Shown here: positions 1 to 7,447 of the stretch, in pieces
How the letters are laid out: each line of letters begins with the position of its first letter
Numbering within the stretch: position 1 is the stretch's first letter
Origin: Methylococcaceae bacterium
Lineage (GTDB): Bacteria; Pseudomonadota; Gammaproteobacteria; Methylococcales; Methylomonadaceae
Reading direction: 5' to 3'
Assembly: GCA_030699345.1 (NCBI GenBank)
Contig: JAUYMX010000255.1
Location: forward strand, 1-22,036
Length of the DNA stretch: 22,036 nucleotides
Translations under genes and position numbers: made by a program
Notes under the pieces: model-generated
Databases searched by the model: none
What the model saw: the letters and a program-made list of their open reading frames with translations, nothing else
What the model was told of the DNA's origin: nothing

Positions 1-48
1 GCCTGCGCCGAGTAATAAAATCGATTTTATGTCGGTTCTTTTTGGCAT
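1..48 (-). CDS. carB: Carbamoyl-phosphate synthase large subunit, N-terminal fragment (cut by window edge)
   Basis: Reading the minus strand from an ATG at 48 gives 16 codons, MPKRTDIKSILLLGAG, before the window ends. This is the typical CarB N-terminus, leading into the first ATP-grasp half. CarB makes carbamoyl phosphate from bicarbonate, ATP and the ammonia delivered by CarA, for arginine and pyrimidine synthesis. The start lies 21 bases after the carA stop, so the two are almost certainly cotranscribed. I see no strong Shine-Dalgarno before this ATG. Only the extreme N-terminus is visible, so the integrity of the gene cannot be judged. Confidence 0.9.
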   Translation of the reverse strand, partial: MPKRTDIKSILLLGAG

Positions 49-69
49 GTTATTGAATTAGCTAGTCTG

Positions 70-1203
70 TTAATGTTTTTTTGCGTTATTCATCATCTCG
101 ATGAATTCATCAAATAGAGATTCTACATCGTGGGGCCCTGGGCTGGCCTCGGGGTGTCCTTGAAAACTGAATGCTGGGCAATCCGTGCGCCTTAAGCCTT
201 GCAGGCTGCCGTCAAATAATGAGCGATAAGTGGCAACAACATTGGCAGGCAGACTGCCTTCATTAGCGGCAAAGCCATGGTTTTGGCTGCTGATCATTAC
301 GCGGCCAGTGGCAATTTCTTGCACTGGATGATTGGCGCCGTGGTGGCCGAACTTCATTTTTTCGGTTTTAGCACCGCTGGCAAGGGCCAATAGCTGATGA
401 CCTAAGCAAATACCAAACACCGGAAGTTTTTTCTCCAGAATTTTTTGGATGGCTTCGATAGCATAGGTACATGGCTCAGGATCGCCCGGGCCATTAGATA
501 GGAATACCCCATCTGGATTCATTGCCAATACTGTTTCCGCACTTGTCGTCGCGGGCACTACGGTTACGCGGCAACCGCGATTAACCAATAACCTAAGAAT
601 ATTGCGTTTTATACCAAAATCATAAGCAACCACATGCCGCGTTAGCACTCCTGCTTGAGCATGACCGGTTATTAAATCCCAGGTGTTTTCAGTCCATTCA
701 TAGACTTGATAGGTAGTAACTTCTTTGGCAAGATCCATTCCTTTTAATCCGGGAAAACCGGCAATAGCCGTTTTAGCTGCATCGAGATCAAGTGAATCTC
801 CAGCCATGATACAACCGCGTTGAGCACCTTTATCACGTAATAAACGGGTTAGTTTGCGAGTATCAATATCGGCTATTGCAACAACGTTATGATCCAGCAA
901 ATACTGTTGTAAAGTTTTTTCGCTACGCCAGTTACTGGCCAGCAATGGCAAATCCCTAATGACTAAACCGCTGGCAAATACGCCGACAGACTCATTGTCT
1001 TCGTCGTTTGTACCCGTATTGCCGATATGCGGATACGTCAAAGTAACAATCTGCCTGGCATAGGAGGGGTCGCTAAGGATTTCTTGGTAGCCGGTCATGG
1101 CCGTATTAAACACCACTTCGCCCACCGAACACCCTTCGGCACCAATCGATACTCCCTTAAATACTGTTCCATCTTCCAAAACCAATACTGCGGACTTAAT
1201 CAA
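70..1203 (-). CDS. carA: Carbamoyl-phosphate synthase small (glutaminase) subunit
   Basis: CarA hydrolyses glutamine and channels ammonia to CarB in the cytoplasm. I choose the TTG at 1203 as start. It gives MIKSAVLVLEDGT, matching the E. coli N-terminus, and has a GAGGTGA Shine-Dalgarno (1209-1215) five bases upstream. The longer GTG start at 1212 lies inside that Shine-Dalgarno and is unlikely. The product is 377 residues, the usual length. The N-terminal half carries GYQEILSDPSY and DIDTRKLTRLLR; the C-terminal class I amidotransferase domain has SNGPGDP, the nucleophile in GICLGHQ (Cys266) and QGHPEASPGP (His350, Glu352). All catalytic residues are present. The upstream hairpin suggests attenuation. 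The gene normally upstream in many relatives, dapB, is absent here. Confidence 0.97.
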   Translation of the reverse strand: MIKSAVLVLEDGTVFKGVSIGAEGCSVGEVVFNTAMTGYQEILSDPSYARQIVTLTYPHIGNTGTNDEDNESVGVFASGLVIRDLPLLASNWRSEKTLQQYLLDHNVVAIADIDTRKLTRLLRDKGAQRGCIMAGDSLDLDAAKTAIAGFPGLKGMDLAKEVTTYQVYEWTENTWDLITGHAQAGVLTRHVVAYDFGIKRNILRLLVNRGCRVTVVPATTSAETVLAMNPDGVFLSNGPGDPEPCTYAIEAIQKILEKKLPVFGICLGHQLLALASGAKTEKMKFGHHGANHPVQEIATGRVMISSQNHGFAANEGSLPANVVATYRSLFDGSLQGLRRTDCPAFSFQGHPEASPGPHDVESLFDEFIEMMNNAKKH

Positions 1204-1208
1204 ACACG

Positions 1209-1215
1209 TCACCTC
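1209..1215 (-). promoter_or_regulatory. Shine-Dalgarno that sets the carA TTG start
   Basis: The minus strand reads GAGGTGA here, then five bases, then TTG. This is the strongest ribosome site near the gene. It overlaps the alternative in-frame GTG at 1212, which argues against that start. Confidence 0.75.
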
Positions 1216-1225
1216 AAATATACAA

Positions 1226-1259
1226 AACGGGATGAGCCCCGTAAAGGACTCACCCCGTT
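1226..1259 (-). terminator. Intrinsic terminator-like hairpin in the carA leader, possible attenuator
   Basis: The arms are 1226-1239 and 1246-1259. In the minus-strand RNA all 14 positions pair, two of them as G-U wobbles, around a six-base loop. The run UUUUGUAU follows. In the plus-strand RNA the same two positions become A-C mismatches, so the structure favours the carA-sense transcript. It ends about 23 bases before the carA start and just before its Shine-Dalgarno. It could end transcripts arriving from the glycan operon, or act as an attenuator for a carA promoter lying further upstream. The sequence alone does not separate these roles. Confidence 0.7.
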
Positions 1260-1280
1260 AAAGAAAACAAAACTTAAACA

Positions 1281-1309
1281 ATTTTACGAGATTATGCCGT
1301 TTTGGTCAT
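1281..1309 (-). promoter_or_regulatory. Candidate sigma-70 promoter for carAB
   Basis: On the minus strand, ATGACC (1304-1309) and TAAAAT (1281-1286) are separated by 17 bases. They match the -35 consensus at 4 of 6 and the -10 at 5 of 6 positions. The predicted start near 1274 would place the hairpin at 1226-1259 in the leader RNA. This is a motif match in AT-rich DNA and is tentative. Confidence 0.35.
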
Positions 1310-1513
1310 TAACAATTTTAGTTTCTGTGGTCGTGAAAGTCTTTCAAGTGTCTTGTGTTATGTGGATTAGTCAGGTGAATACATGGACTGTATATTCTTC
1401 ATAGCCTGTTTTTTTCAGTTATGAATTTATTGAAAGCCGATCAGCGTAATCAAGGCCAAAAAGAAAATATAGAAAAACTTTATGTTTATGTTAGTGCGCG
1501 AAATGTTGGAAAT

Positions 1514-2827
1514 TCAGGAGGGAGACTTTTTTGAATGGAATTGTAAGGCGCCTTGGGAATTTATCTTTGATCGACTGGTTGTTATTGAAGGTCGTATTAA
1601 TGAAGAGACACTTCTTTTTTCGGCTAGTTCTTCAAGAGCAAACTTTTTCAATAGAACAGCAATAAAAATTAGATGATAGAGTAAATCCCAATAAGAAAGC
1701 CCTAGAAAAGCAGTACCGACCATGTAACAAATTAGCGACGATCGCAGCATAAAGCAATAATGTCCAACCCATTCCATGCCTTCAACCCCTCGCGTCATTT
1801 TTGGTAAATTAGTCAGGTTAATTACAGTACCTAAGATCAATGACAGCCAAAGCCCAAAAGCAATAAAACCGTGTTCGGAAAACATTTCAACATACGCACT
1901 GTGCCAATCACGGTTGGTAACATATATCCAGCCGTCAAAGCCGCTGCCGACAAAAGGGTGCTCTAGAGTATGATTCCAGCCGTCTGTCCAGGCTTCAATT
2001 CTGCCCATCGCCGATTCATCTTGATCATACGTTTCCAAAGTTTCCATTCGACCGAACCATTCTTGCGGCAAATAATCTTTGACAAAAAATGCACCTATGA
2101 AAACTAGAGGAATGCCCAAGTATTTACGTTTACTTTGCCAAATTAACATACTGGTTAAGGCGGTCATGGTAAGCAATGCACCGCGTGACCAGGAGCATAG
2201 TGAGCAAGCGTAAAGTAGAGGTACAGCAAATAAAAGACCTTTTTTAAGCCAAGGTCGAATCTCTTCTTTTTGCCAAATTAATATCAAGGGGATAATAATT
2301 AATACGGCAATAGCAAAAGCGTTATTTTCCTCGAACTGTGTGTTGGGTGGGCCGTAAACACGCGCAGAAAATCCCTTCAAAATAGCAAACAGCCCACCTT
2401 TCACCCCTAAGATACCAATAGACGCGGAGATAGTAACAATTAGGTAATATAGTTTGCGGCGGGTATTGATTAAAACTAACGTGAAGTAGAAGGGTAAATA
2501 TATTTTTGTTACTTCCCAGTATCGCTGCCAGACTTGCTCTTGCATGTAGGCTTGAGTCGAGGTGATGCCGAAGTACAGCCATAATAAAATGAAAACAGTT
2601 ATACGCCAATCTTTAGGAAGGGGTTGCTTGTCTTTAGCTACGAAGGTGCGAAAAGCAACGATTAAAAATAATACGTAGTAAGCAGGTAGAGATCGCACAA
2701 ATCCCCAAGCGTAGGCGTGAGGATTCAAATAGCTAAAAACAGCTAGCGATAATACTCCCCACCAGGGCTGTTTTAGCGCCGCAATAATGCAGCCGCAAAG
2801 GAAAATAAGTACAACAATATCGCGCAT
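1514..2827 (-). CDS. Putative O-glycosylation ligase, exosortase A-associated type (Wzy_C / O-antigen ligase superfamily)
   Basis: This 437-residue multi-pass inner-membrane protein starts MRDIVVLIFLCG and carries SYLNPHAYAWGF (32-43) and YGPPNTQFEENNAFA (158-172), both characteristic of the exosortase A-associated O-ligase family (TIGR03097 type, N-terminal DUF5935). The C-terminal part has the Wzy_C features: SRGALL (214-219), GRIEAW (275-280), and a large periplasmic segment with DWHSAYVEMFSEHG (307-320). Roughly ten hydrophobic stretches are visible. Such ligases are thought to move a lipid-linked glycan to a protein or lipid acceptor at the periplasmic face. It is the last gene of the locus. 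The typical exosortase partner is not in the window, so the acceptor is unknown; the family assignment is firm, the substrate is not. Confidence 0.85.
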   Translation of the reverse strand: MRDIVVLIFLCGCIIAALKQPWWGVLSLAVFSYLNPHAYAWGFVRSLPAYYVLFLIVAFRTFVAKDKQPLPKDWRITVFILLWLYFGITSTQAYMQEQVWQRYWEVTKIYLPFYFTLVLINTRRKLYYLIVTISASIGILGVKGGLFAILKGFSARVYGPPNTQFEENNAFAIAVLIIIPLILIWQKEEIRPWLKKGLLFAVPLLYACSLCSWSRGALLTMTALTSMLIWQSKRKYLGIPLVFIGAFFVKDYLPQEWFGRMETLETYDQDESAMGRIEAWTDGWNHTLEHPFVGSGFDGWIYVTNRDWHSAYVEMFSEHGFIAFGLWLSLILGTVINLTNLPKMTRGVEGMEWVGHYCFMLRSSLICYMVGTAFLGLSYWDLLYHLIFIAVLLKKFALEELAEKRSVSSLIRPSITTSRSKINSQGALQFHSKKSPS

Positions 2828-2884
2828 GCTTCAAGTATGAGTTTAAATTGTAAGAGTTATATAAGGGGAGTTGGAAAATATCCA

Positions 2885-2914
2885 TTTATACCCTGTCGAT
2901 ATTTAGCTTGTCGA
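2885..2914 (-). promoter_or_regulatory. Candidate internal promoter for the ligase gene
   Basis: In the 109-base gap before the ligase, the minus strand has TCGACA (2909-2914) and TATAAA (2885-2890) with an 18-base spacer. Each hexamer matches the sigma-70 consensus at 5 of 6 positions. It could give the ligase its own transcription, but the call rests on motif similarity alone. Confidence 0.3.
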
Positions 2915-2936
2915 ATTGTAATTAGTAGATGTTTTT

Positions 2937-3923
2937 TTAGTTTCCCAAGTATTTATCCAGGTTCTCTTTGAAGATAGGATTTCTTTTATATTCTATGAAG
3001 CCAGACAGATATCCTAGGTTAGAAGCAAAATTACGTATAAAGATGATTAAAGGAACATAAAGTTCCCGACGCCAGTCGTTATCAATTTTTCGTATTCTAA
3101 TTAGAGAAGGCAGGGCAATTAATTTATACATATATAATGCTAAACAAGCCGTTGCTAACCAAAAAAATGGATAAACGAAACCTAATAAAAAGCTTAAGAA
3201 CAATAATCCATGATTTCGTAACCAATATAAGGCGCCTTTAATTTCACCGCCCCAAACTATGCGACCATTACCTTTGCCATATAGATAAAACATTTTGGCA
3301 ATTTTTCGTAAGCTATTACGAGGTCGCCAAAAAATGATGGCGTTTGGGTTATGTACAATAGAAAAACCATGTTTGTTCGCAGCTAAGGCAAATAAAGAAT
3401 CTTCTGCGGTATAAAGCCATTCAGGGTAACCACCCACTTGTTCCCAGAGTATTTTTCGGAACGCTGAGCCTCGACCATAAAATAATTCTTCTTGTTCTTT
3501 TGTGGTGTGATCGGGTATCGATAATAAGCCACTATAATGTTCGAGCACAGAGCTTGTTTCAGAAATTATTTTTCCAGATACAGCGTGAATTTCACTACCA
3601 TCTAATAACGGTTTTGTTATTTCAAATAACCAATTCTTGTCAGGTCGACAGCCCGCATCAGTGACCGCAATAATTGGATAGGAGGCGTTTAAAATAGCAA
3701 TATTTCTGCCTTGAGAAATATTTGCGTTGGGGGCTTGTATAATTTTAAACAGGGCAAATTTATCAAGATAGCTTTCGAGTTTAGCTAGCGTATTATCTTT
3801 TGAACCACCATCGACTACGATGATTTCGGCAGGCTGAGTGCTCTGTTTCATAAGAGCATCAAAAAGCCCATTAATACCTTCTTCATCGTTTAGAACGGTT
3901 GTGATGAAAGTGATTTTTCTCAT
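2937..3923 (-). CDS. Family 2 glycosyltransferase with C-terminal membrane segments
   Basis: This 328-residue protein has an N-terminal GT-A fold: ITFITTVLNDEEG at the start, VVDGGSKDNT (36-45) for nucleotide binding, and TDAGC (88-92) where the metal-binding DXD motif normally sits. AEDSLF (173-178) is the likely acceptor-side acidic region. Two hydrophobic segments follow at about 239-271, so the enzyme is probably anchored with its catalytic part in the cytoplasm. A basic segment with WRPRNS (199-204) precedes them. It probably adds a sugar to a lipid-linked acceptor; donor and linkage cannot be read from the sequence. The TDAG variant of DXD is common in GT2 enzymes that also have membrane helices. 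Confidence 0.85.
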   Translation of the reverse strand: MRKITFITTVLNDEEGINGLFDALMKQSTQPAEIIVVDGGSKDNTLAKLESYLDKFALFKIIQAPNANISQGRNIAILNASYPIIAVTDAGCRPDKNWLFEITKPLLDGSEIHAVSGKIISETSSVLEHYSGLLSIPDHTTKEQEELFYGRGSAFRKILWEQVGGYPEWLYTAEDSLFALAANKHGFSIVHNPNAIIFWRPRNSLRKIAKMFYLYGKGNGRIVWGGEIKGALYWLRNHGLLFLSFLLGFVYPFFWLATACLALYMYKLIALPSLIRIRKIDNDWRRELYVPLIIFIRNFASNLGYLSGFIEYKRNPIFKENLDKYLGN

Positions 3924-3983
3924 TATATTAAATTATTTAGATAACACGCTTTTAATAGCATTAAAAATCATTTGGTAAATAAT

Positions 3984-5024
3984 CTAAGCCCATCCTAAGT
4001 CTTTAGATAGGCTTAAACGAGCTCCCCCTTCTGGATGGGTGAATGTATATATTTTTGTATTGGCATTTTCAAATAACAACTTTTCAATTTCAAACAAAAG
4101 AAAATTATCTGGATCTTCGCATTCAATTAACGCTATTAATTCTGGAAAGTCAAAGTATTGAAATACTGTGTAATCCATTTTCAATGGATTAAAATAGTCC
4201 CGATTTCTTTCGTTGGTTAGTATGTAAATTTTTGAAAACTTTGGTAATATTTGAGAAAGAGTAGTTTTTATTTGATCAGGATGTGTGTCGTGATCAAGAT
4301 TAGGATATGTATCAATCATATTCAACATGTCACCGCGTCTCACATGTATTGCACAATAGTTTTCTATCTTGCTGCTTACTTGTTTATATGTCTCTAAAAC
4401 ACGAATAGAGGGCAAGAAACGTATTGAATATTCAAGTAAACCACGATTACCATTATGAATGCCGCCAATTTCTAAGCCTGTTCTATTGTGCCTTACAATA
4501 AGGTCAAATTCGGAGTTTTCTTTGTCAGTTATAATATGATCGCGCTCTATCCAAAGAACTGATAAGTCATCGAAATCAGTAATATCACTTTCCATAACAC
4601 CATTAATTGAAATGGTATTGCTAGTTGATAGGTTAATTATTTGAATATTATTCAAATTAATATACTTATCCCAAGTGGCATGTAATTCAATATCGAAATT
4701 ATGGCAACTATCAAAATAAGGCGTGAAAACAAGAGGTGTCCTGTTTAAAGATACAGATTCTCTTACCAGCCAATTTAAAGCTTCTCGTAGGTGATTTATT
4801 CCAGGTTTGGCATCAATTTTAACGGTAAAGTATTTTGTATTTAACAAATTTTGAATGTTATTATCATTAAGGGAGGCTTCTATGCGCCCGTTCTGATTAA
4901 CAAGTCTGGTTGATATTTTTTTGGCGGCCCTTTTTTTTATTTTGACTATTCTATATCCATGGTAATTAATAATGGCTATGATATTTTTTTTTATTAAATA
5001 AAAAAATCCACTTAGTTTTTTCAT
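3984..5024 (-). CDS. Fucosyltransferase-like protein with HVRRGD motif (GT-B fold, function uncertain)
   Basis: The protein has 346 residues. Residues 227-232 read HVRRGD, the donor-binding signature of alpha-1,2-fucosyltransferases, alpha-1,6-fucosyltransferases and protein O-fucosyltransferases. The region around 75-102 (INHLREALNWLVRES, then LNRTPLVF) resembles the N-terminal NQ..E...A..LNRTLV motif of O-fucosyltransferase-like proteins. Residues 267-273 (YILTNER) resemble the segment after the donor site, and the C-terminal DNFLLFEIEKLLFENA (306-321) and TFTHPEGGARLSL (327-339) fit the last conserved block. The first 45 residues are very basic with a hydrophobic stretch near 8-20, perhaps membrane-associated. 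Base composition is strikingly AT-rich compared with neighbouring genes. Fucose or a related deoxysugar as donor is an inference from the fold; no GDP-fucose synthesis genes are visible. Confidence 0.6.
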   Translation of the reverse strand: MKKLSGFFYLIKKNIIAIINYHGYRIVKIKKRAAKKISTRLVNQNGRIEASLNDNNIQNLLNTKYFTVKIDAKPGINHLREALNWLVRESVSLNRTPLVFTPYFDSCHNFDIELHATWDKYINLNNIQIINLSTSNTISINGVMESDITDFDDLSVLWIERDHIITDKENSEFDLIVRHNRTGLEIGGIHNGNRGLLEYSIRFLPSIRVLETYKQVSSKIENYCAIHVRRGDMLNMIDTYPNLDHDTHPDQIKTTLSQILPKFSKIYILTNERNRDYFNPLKMDYTVFQYFDFPELIALIECEDPDNFLLFEIEKLLFENANTKIYTFTHPEGGARLSLSKDLGWA

Positions 5025-5097
5025 GATTTTAAAATTAAGCCTATTTTTAAAAAATAATTCTTATGCTAATGGTTTATATATGTTGTCGAGTTTGCTA

Positions 5098-5679
5098 TTA
5101 TTTATTATTTTGTTGTATTTTTTGTAATCGTTTATTGAGTGCTTTGGAGTTGGGGGAATATTTAATTCCTAATTTAATTGTTTCCAATGCATCATCTTTC
5201 ATTCCGCGTGAAGAATAGTAGTCAGCCAATTTTGCATAAGCTTGTGGGTATTTAGGTTTTAATTGTATTGCTTTGTTGTATTCTTCTATTGCTCTAGGGT
5301 TACCAAGCTTCGCCATGGCTTCCGCTTTATAAAGGCTGGTTGCTGCTAATATTAAGTAATAGCTTTGAGGGAGTTTTCTTGGATCACCACTGTTTGTTTG
5401 AACATATTCAAACTCTTGAATTGCCGTGCTGTAGTCTTGTCTTAGCATTGATTTCATACCATGGCAAAAATGGTGGTTATGACTCCCTGCAGGTGATTTT
5501 ACTTCCTTTCTAAGGTGCTTAGCGTTATCTTGAAAATTACCTATTGATAAGCCCAGACAAAATGGGGGTAGTTGCTTAGCTTCGCTTTCAGAAAATGAAT
5601 AGTCATCAATAGCTAAACAAATTGAAGAAAATAATGTCATATAAACATAAAAAAATGTTTGTTTGAGTTTTTTATTCAT
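5098..5679 (-). CDS. Secreted TPR protein of a glycan or exosortase locus
   Basis: The 193-residue product begins with a typical Sec signal peptide, basic MNKKLK followed by a hydrophobic core and a likely cleavage site after CLA (21-23). No lipobox follows, so it is probably periplasmic. The mature part starts with LPPFC and the cluster SHNHHFCHGM (66-75). At least two tetratricopeptide units follow, at about 108-141 and 145-178, with the usual A..Y..AI.L.P.Y..AY..LA pattern. From memory, TPR proteins with an HHYC-type motif occur near glycan and exosortase genes in other proteobacteria; this is unverified here. A scaffolding role in polysaccharide assembly or export is plausible but not shown. 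It lies between a fucosyltransferase-like gene and a GT2 gene. Confidence 0.7.
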   Translation of the reverse strand: MNKKLKQTFFYVYMTLFSSICLAIDDYSFSESEAKQLPPFCLGLSIGNFQDNAKHLRKEVKSPAGSHNHHFCHGMKSMLRQDYSTAIQEFEYVQTNSGDPRKLPQSYYLILAATSLYKAEAMAKLGNPRAIEEYNKAIQLKPKYPQAYAKLADYYSSRGMKDDALETIKLGIKYSPNSKALNKRLQKIQQNNK

Positions 5680-5731
5680 AACTTATTTTTTATATAATAG
5701 AAAGGGTGTGTGAATAGAAAATAACCTTATG

Positions 5732-6658
5732 TTACTTACAGTAGTAACCGTATGCCATTCCAAAAAAATAATAAACGTTCATTAACTGACGAAAAGAAGA
5801 ATTAATACCATCGAAAGTTAGTTGATTAACATATTTCCCCATTGATCTAATAAGTTGAATGAAGATAAATAAGGGTATACCTGCTAAGGTACGCTTATAC
5901 TCTTCTTTATCCCTTAAGGCTTGAGTTTGGCCAGCGTTGTTATGTAATGTTAAAAAAAAACGTTGTTTCAATTGGTGAGGTAGAATTTTATGAAACACTA
6001 AAGCGTCAGGTTGATAGTAAAACTTGCCACCAACATCCGCAAGACGGTGAAAAAAATCAGTTTCTTCGCCTTTGAATAATTCGTCTTTTTTTAGACCTTC
6101 ACCTTTACGCCCCATTTCTATATCAAATAAGCCTATTTTGTTTACTACTGAATGACGAATGGCCATGTTGCCACCAAACGGATATTCTTTGTAGCCATCC
6201 ATTGGATGAGCCTGATCTCCAAAATCCTGATGCCCAAGAAAACCATACATATCAGGAGTAATCCATTTGGGTAATTTAGCAGGGCTTTCTATATGTATGC
6301 GCCCGCCTACAGCATCGCATTGATAAGTAATAAATGTATTATAAATAGACTGTAGCCATTTTTTACTTACACGAATATCGTCATCGATAAAAATAAGAAA
6401 ACTACCTTTGGATTCTTTTATTCCATGATTTCTAGCAAACGATAGACCTTGCTGAGAGGCAAAAGTGTATCTAAGGTGAAAATTACATTCAGTTGAGTAT
6501 TCTTCGGTGAAATGTTTTGTGTGGTCGCTTGAATTATTATCAACGAGTAAAACTTCCCAAGAAAAACCACTGTTTATTTCTTGAGTTGCAAGGCAATCAA
6601 AACACTCTTGAAGATTGTCGGCTCTATTATAAGTACATATGATGATGCTGATATCCAT
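5732..6658 (-). CDS. Family 2 glycosyltransferase
   Basis: This 308-residue protein has a GT-A domain starting MDISIIICTYNRADNL, with VDNNSSD (39-45) and the metal-binding triad IDDDIR (91-96). A long middle part with YPFGGNMAIRHSVVNKIG and GEETDFFHRL is the usual acceptor region, with Glu-Thr-Asp as candidate base. The C-terminal third is partly hydrophobic, around PLFIFIQLIRSM, and may associate with the membrane. Family knowledge supports sugar transfer from a nucleotide donor to a growing oligosaccharide; neither sugar can be deduced. It is the last member of the tightly packed block, five bases after the deacetylase stop. Confidence 0.85.
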   Translation of the reverse strand: MDISIIICTYNRADNLQECFDCLATQEINSGFSWEVLLVDNNSSDHTKHFTEEYSTECNFHLRYTFASQQGLSFARNHGIKESKGSFLIFIDDDIRVSKKWLQSIYNTFITYQCDAVGGRIHIESPAKLPKWITPDMYGFLGHQDFGDQAHPMDGYKEYPFGGNMAIRHSVVNKIGLFDIEMGRKGEGLKKDELFKGEETDFFHRLADVGGKFYYQPDALVFHKILPHQLKQRFFLTLHNNAGQTQALRDKEEYKRTLAGIPLFIFIQLIRSMGKYVNQLTFDGINSSFRQLMNVYYFFGMAYGYYCK

Positions 6659-6663
6659 ACTGA

Positions 6664-7434
6664 TTATCCCAGTCGTGATATTAGTCTTTTAGCATAATAC
6701 TGAAAAGGAAACAGTAGGCTTGCTTTGTTAGAACCAAAGTTGATTTTTTGGCTTAATTTCCAGGCTGGGTCATTACCGTATACTTCTATGCGATGCAGTA
6801 TTAGTGGGTCTCGCTCGACATTGTTAAATCCTGAGCGAGTTGAACAGGCGGTTTTAAAACCTGTTTTTTGTACCAAATCCCGAGCGCTTTCGGTCAATAA
6901 TCCGTAAGGATAGGCAAAGTGCGCACATTCATTACCTAAATTCTCTTCAATAGTTTGCTTAGACACAGTCAGTTCTTGATCAATTTTTGCATCATCCAAT
7001 TCGTTTAATCGCGGATGTGAAACTGTGTGCGAGCCAAATTCTATACCATGGTCGGACATTTCTTTGATTTGCGACCATGACAGCATTTTACGCATTGAGA
7101 ATGTTGGGGCGGACATCCATTGATTAGTTTTACCTATCAGTCCGGTTGCCAAATAAATAACAGCTGGAATTTGGTAGCGTTGAAAAATAGGCAGGGCGTT
7201 TAAGTAATTATCCTCAAAGCCATCATCTAAAGTAATCAAAACTGCTTTATCGGGGAGTGGAATGTTTTGCGTATAGTAATTGCTGACTTGATTAATACTG
7301 ACGGGTGTATAGCCTTTTCTTAAAAGCAATTGCAGATGTTTCTCAAATCGCTTTGGTGGGCAAGCGAATCGTACTTCTGCCGCCGTTTGGGGCTCAGAAA
7401 TCATGTGGTACATCAAAATAATAAAACGACTCAT
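6664..7434 (-). CDS. Polysaccharide deacetylase (NodB domain, carbohydrate esterase family 4)
   Basis: This 256-residue protein carries the metal-dependent deacetylase fold. Motif 1 is LITLDDGFED (67-75) with the catalytic Asp70 and metal-ligand Asp71, motif 2 is SHTVSH (135-140) with the His-x3-His pair, and motif 3 is FAYPYG (173-178). It begins MSRFIILMYHMIS, typical of the short YHMI-type members. No signal peptide is evident, so it probably acts on a cytoplasmic, lipid-linked intermediate rather than on the exported polymer. It would remove an N- or O-acetyl group from a hexosamine. It sits 13 bases after one GT2 gene and five bases before another. It is not obviously the longer PEP-CTERM-locus subfamily. 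The substrate is unknown. Confidence 0.85.
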   Translation of the reverse strand: MSRFIILMYHMISEPQTAAEVRFACPPKRFEKHLQLLLRKGYTPVSINQVSNYYTQNIPLPDKAVLITLDDGFEDNYLNALPIFQRYQIPAVIYLATGLIGKTNQWMSAPTFSMRKMLSWSQIKEMSDHGIEFGSHTVSHPRLNELDDAKIDQELTVSKQTIEENLGNECAHFAYPYGLLTESARDLVQKTGFKTACSTRSGFNNVERDPLILHRIEVYGNDPAWKLSQKINFGSNKASLLFPFQYYAKRLISRLG

Positions 7435-7447
7435 GAATACCTTGGCT

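Larger units (their letters stand above)
1204..1513. other. Non-coding spacer between the glycan locus and carA
   Basis: This 310-base stretch holds the candidate carA promoter, the hairpin and the carA ribosome site. The part next to the ligase gene (about 1410-1513) is T-rich on the minus strand. It has only a weak, bulged stem with arms around GCC-GAT and ATC-GGC, so I do not call a terminator there. I see no dapB remnant and no convincing small gene. Confidence 0.6.

Noticed and set aside
1367..1402. Eleven-codon minus-strand frame MKNIQSMYSPD as a carA leader peptide
   Set aside because: It lies upstream of the best candidate promoter, has a poor ribosome site and is too far from the hairpin for classical coupling.
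1027..1404. A 125-codon plus-strand frame over the carA start and leader
   Set aside because: It overlaps carA antisense, has no recognisable domain and crosses the hairpin. It is a shadow frame.
1482..1676. Plus-strand frame of 64 codons at the ligase 3' end
   Set aside because: It lies mostly antisense to the ligase C-terminus and has no family features.
2322..2609. Minus-strand 95-codon frame inside the ligase gene
   Set aside because: It is in another frame of a well-supported membrane protein gene and shows no domain.
2895..2920. GCTTGTCGAA-like sequence as another REP copy
   Set aside because: The core is present but I could not find a pairing arm, so it is probably chance.
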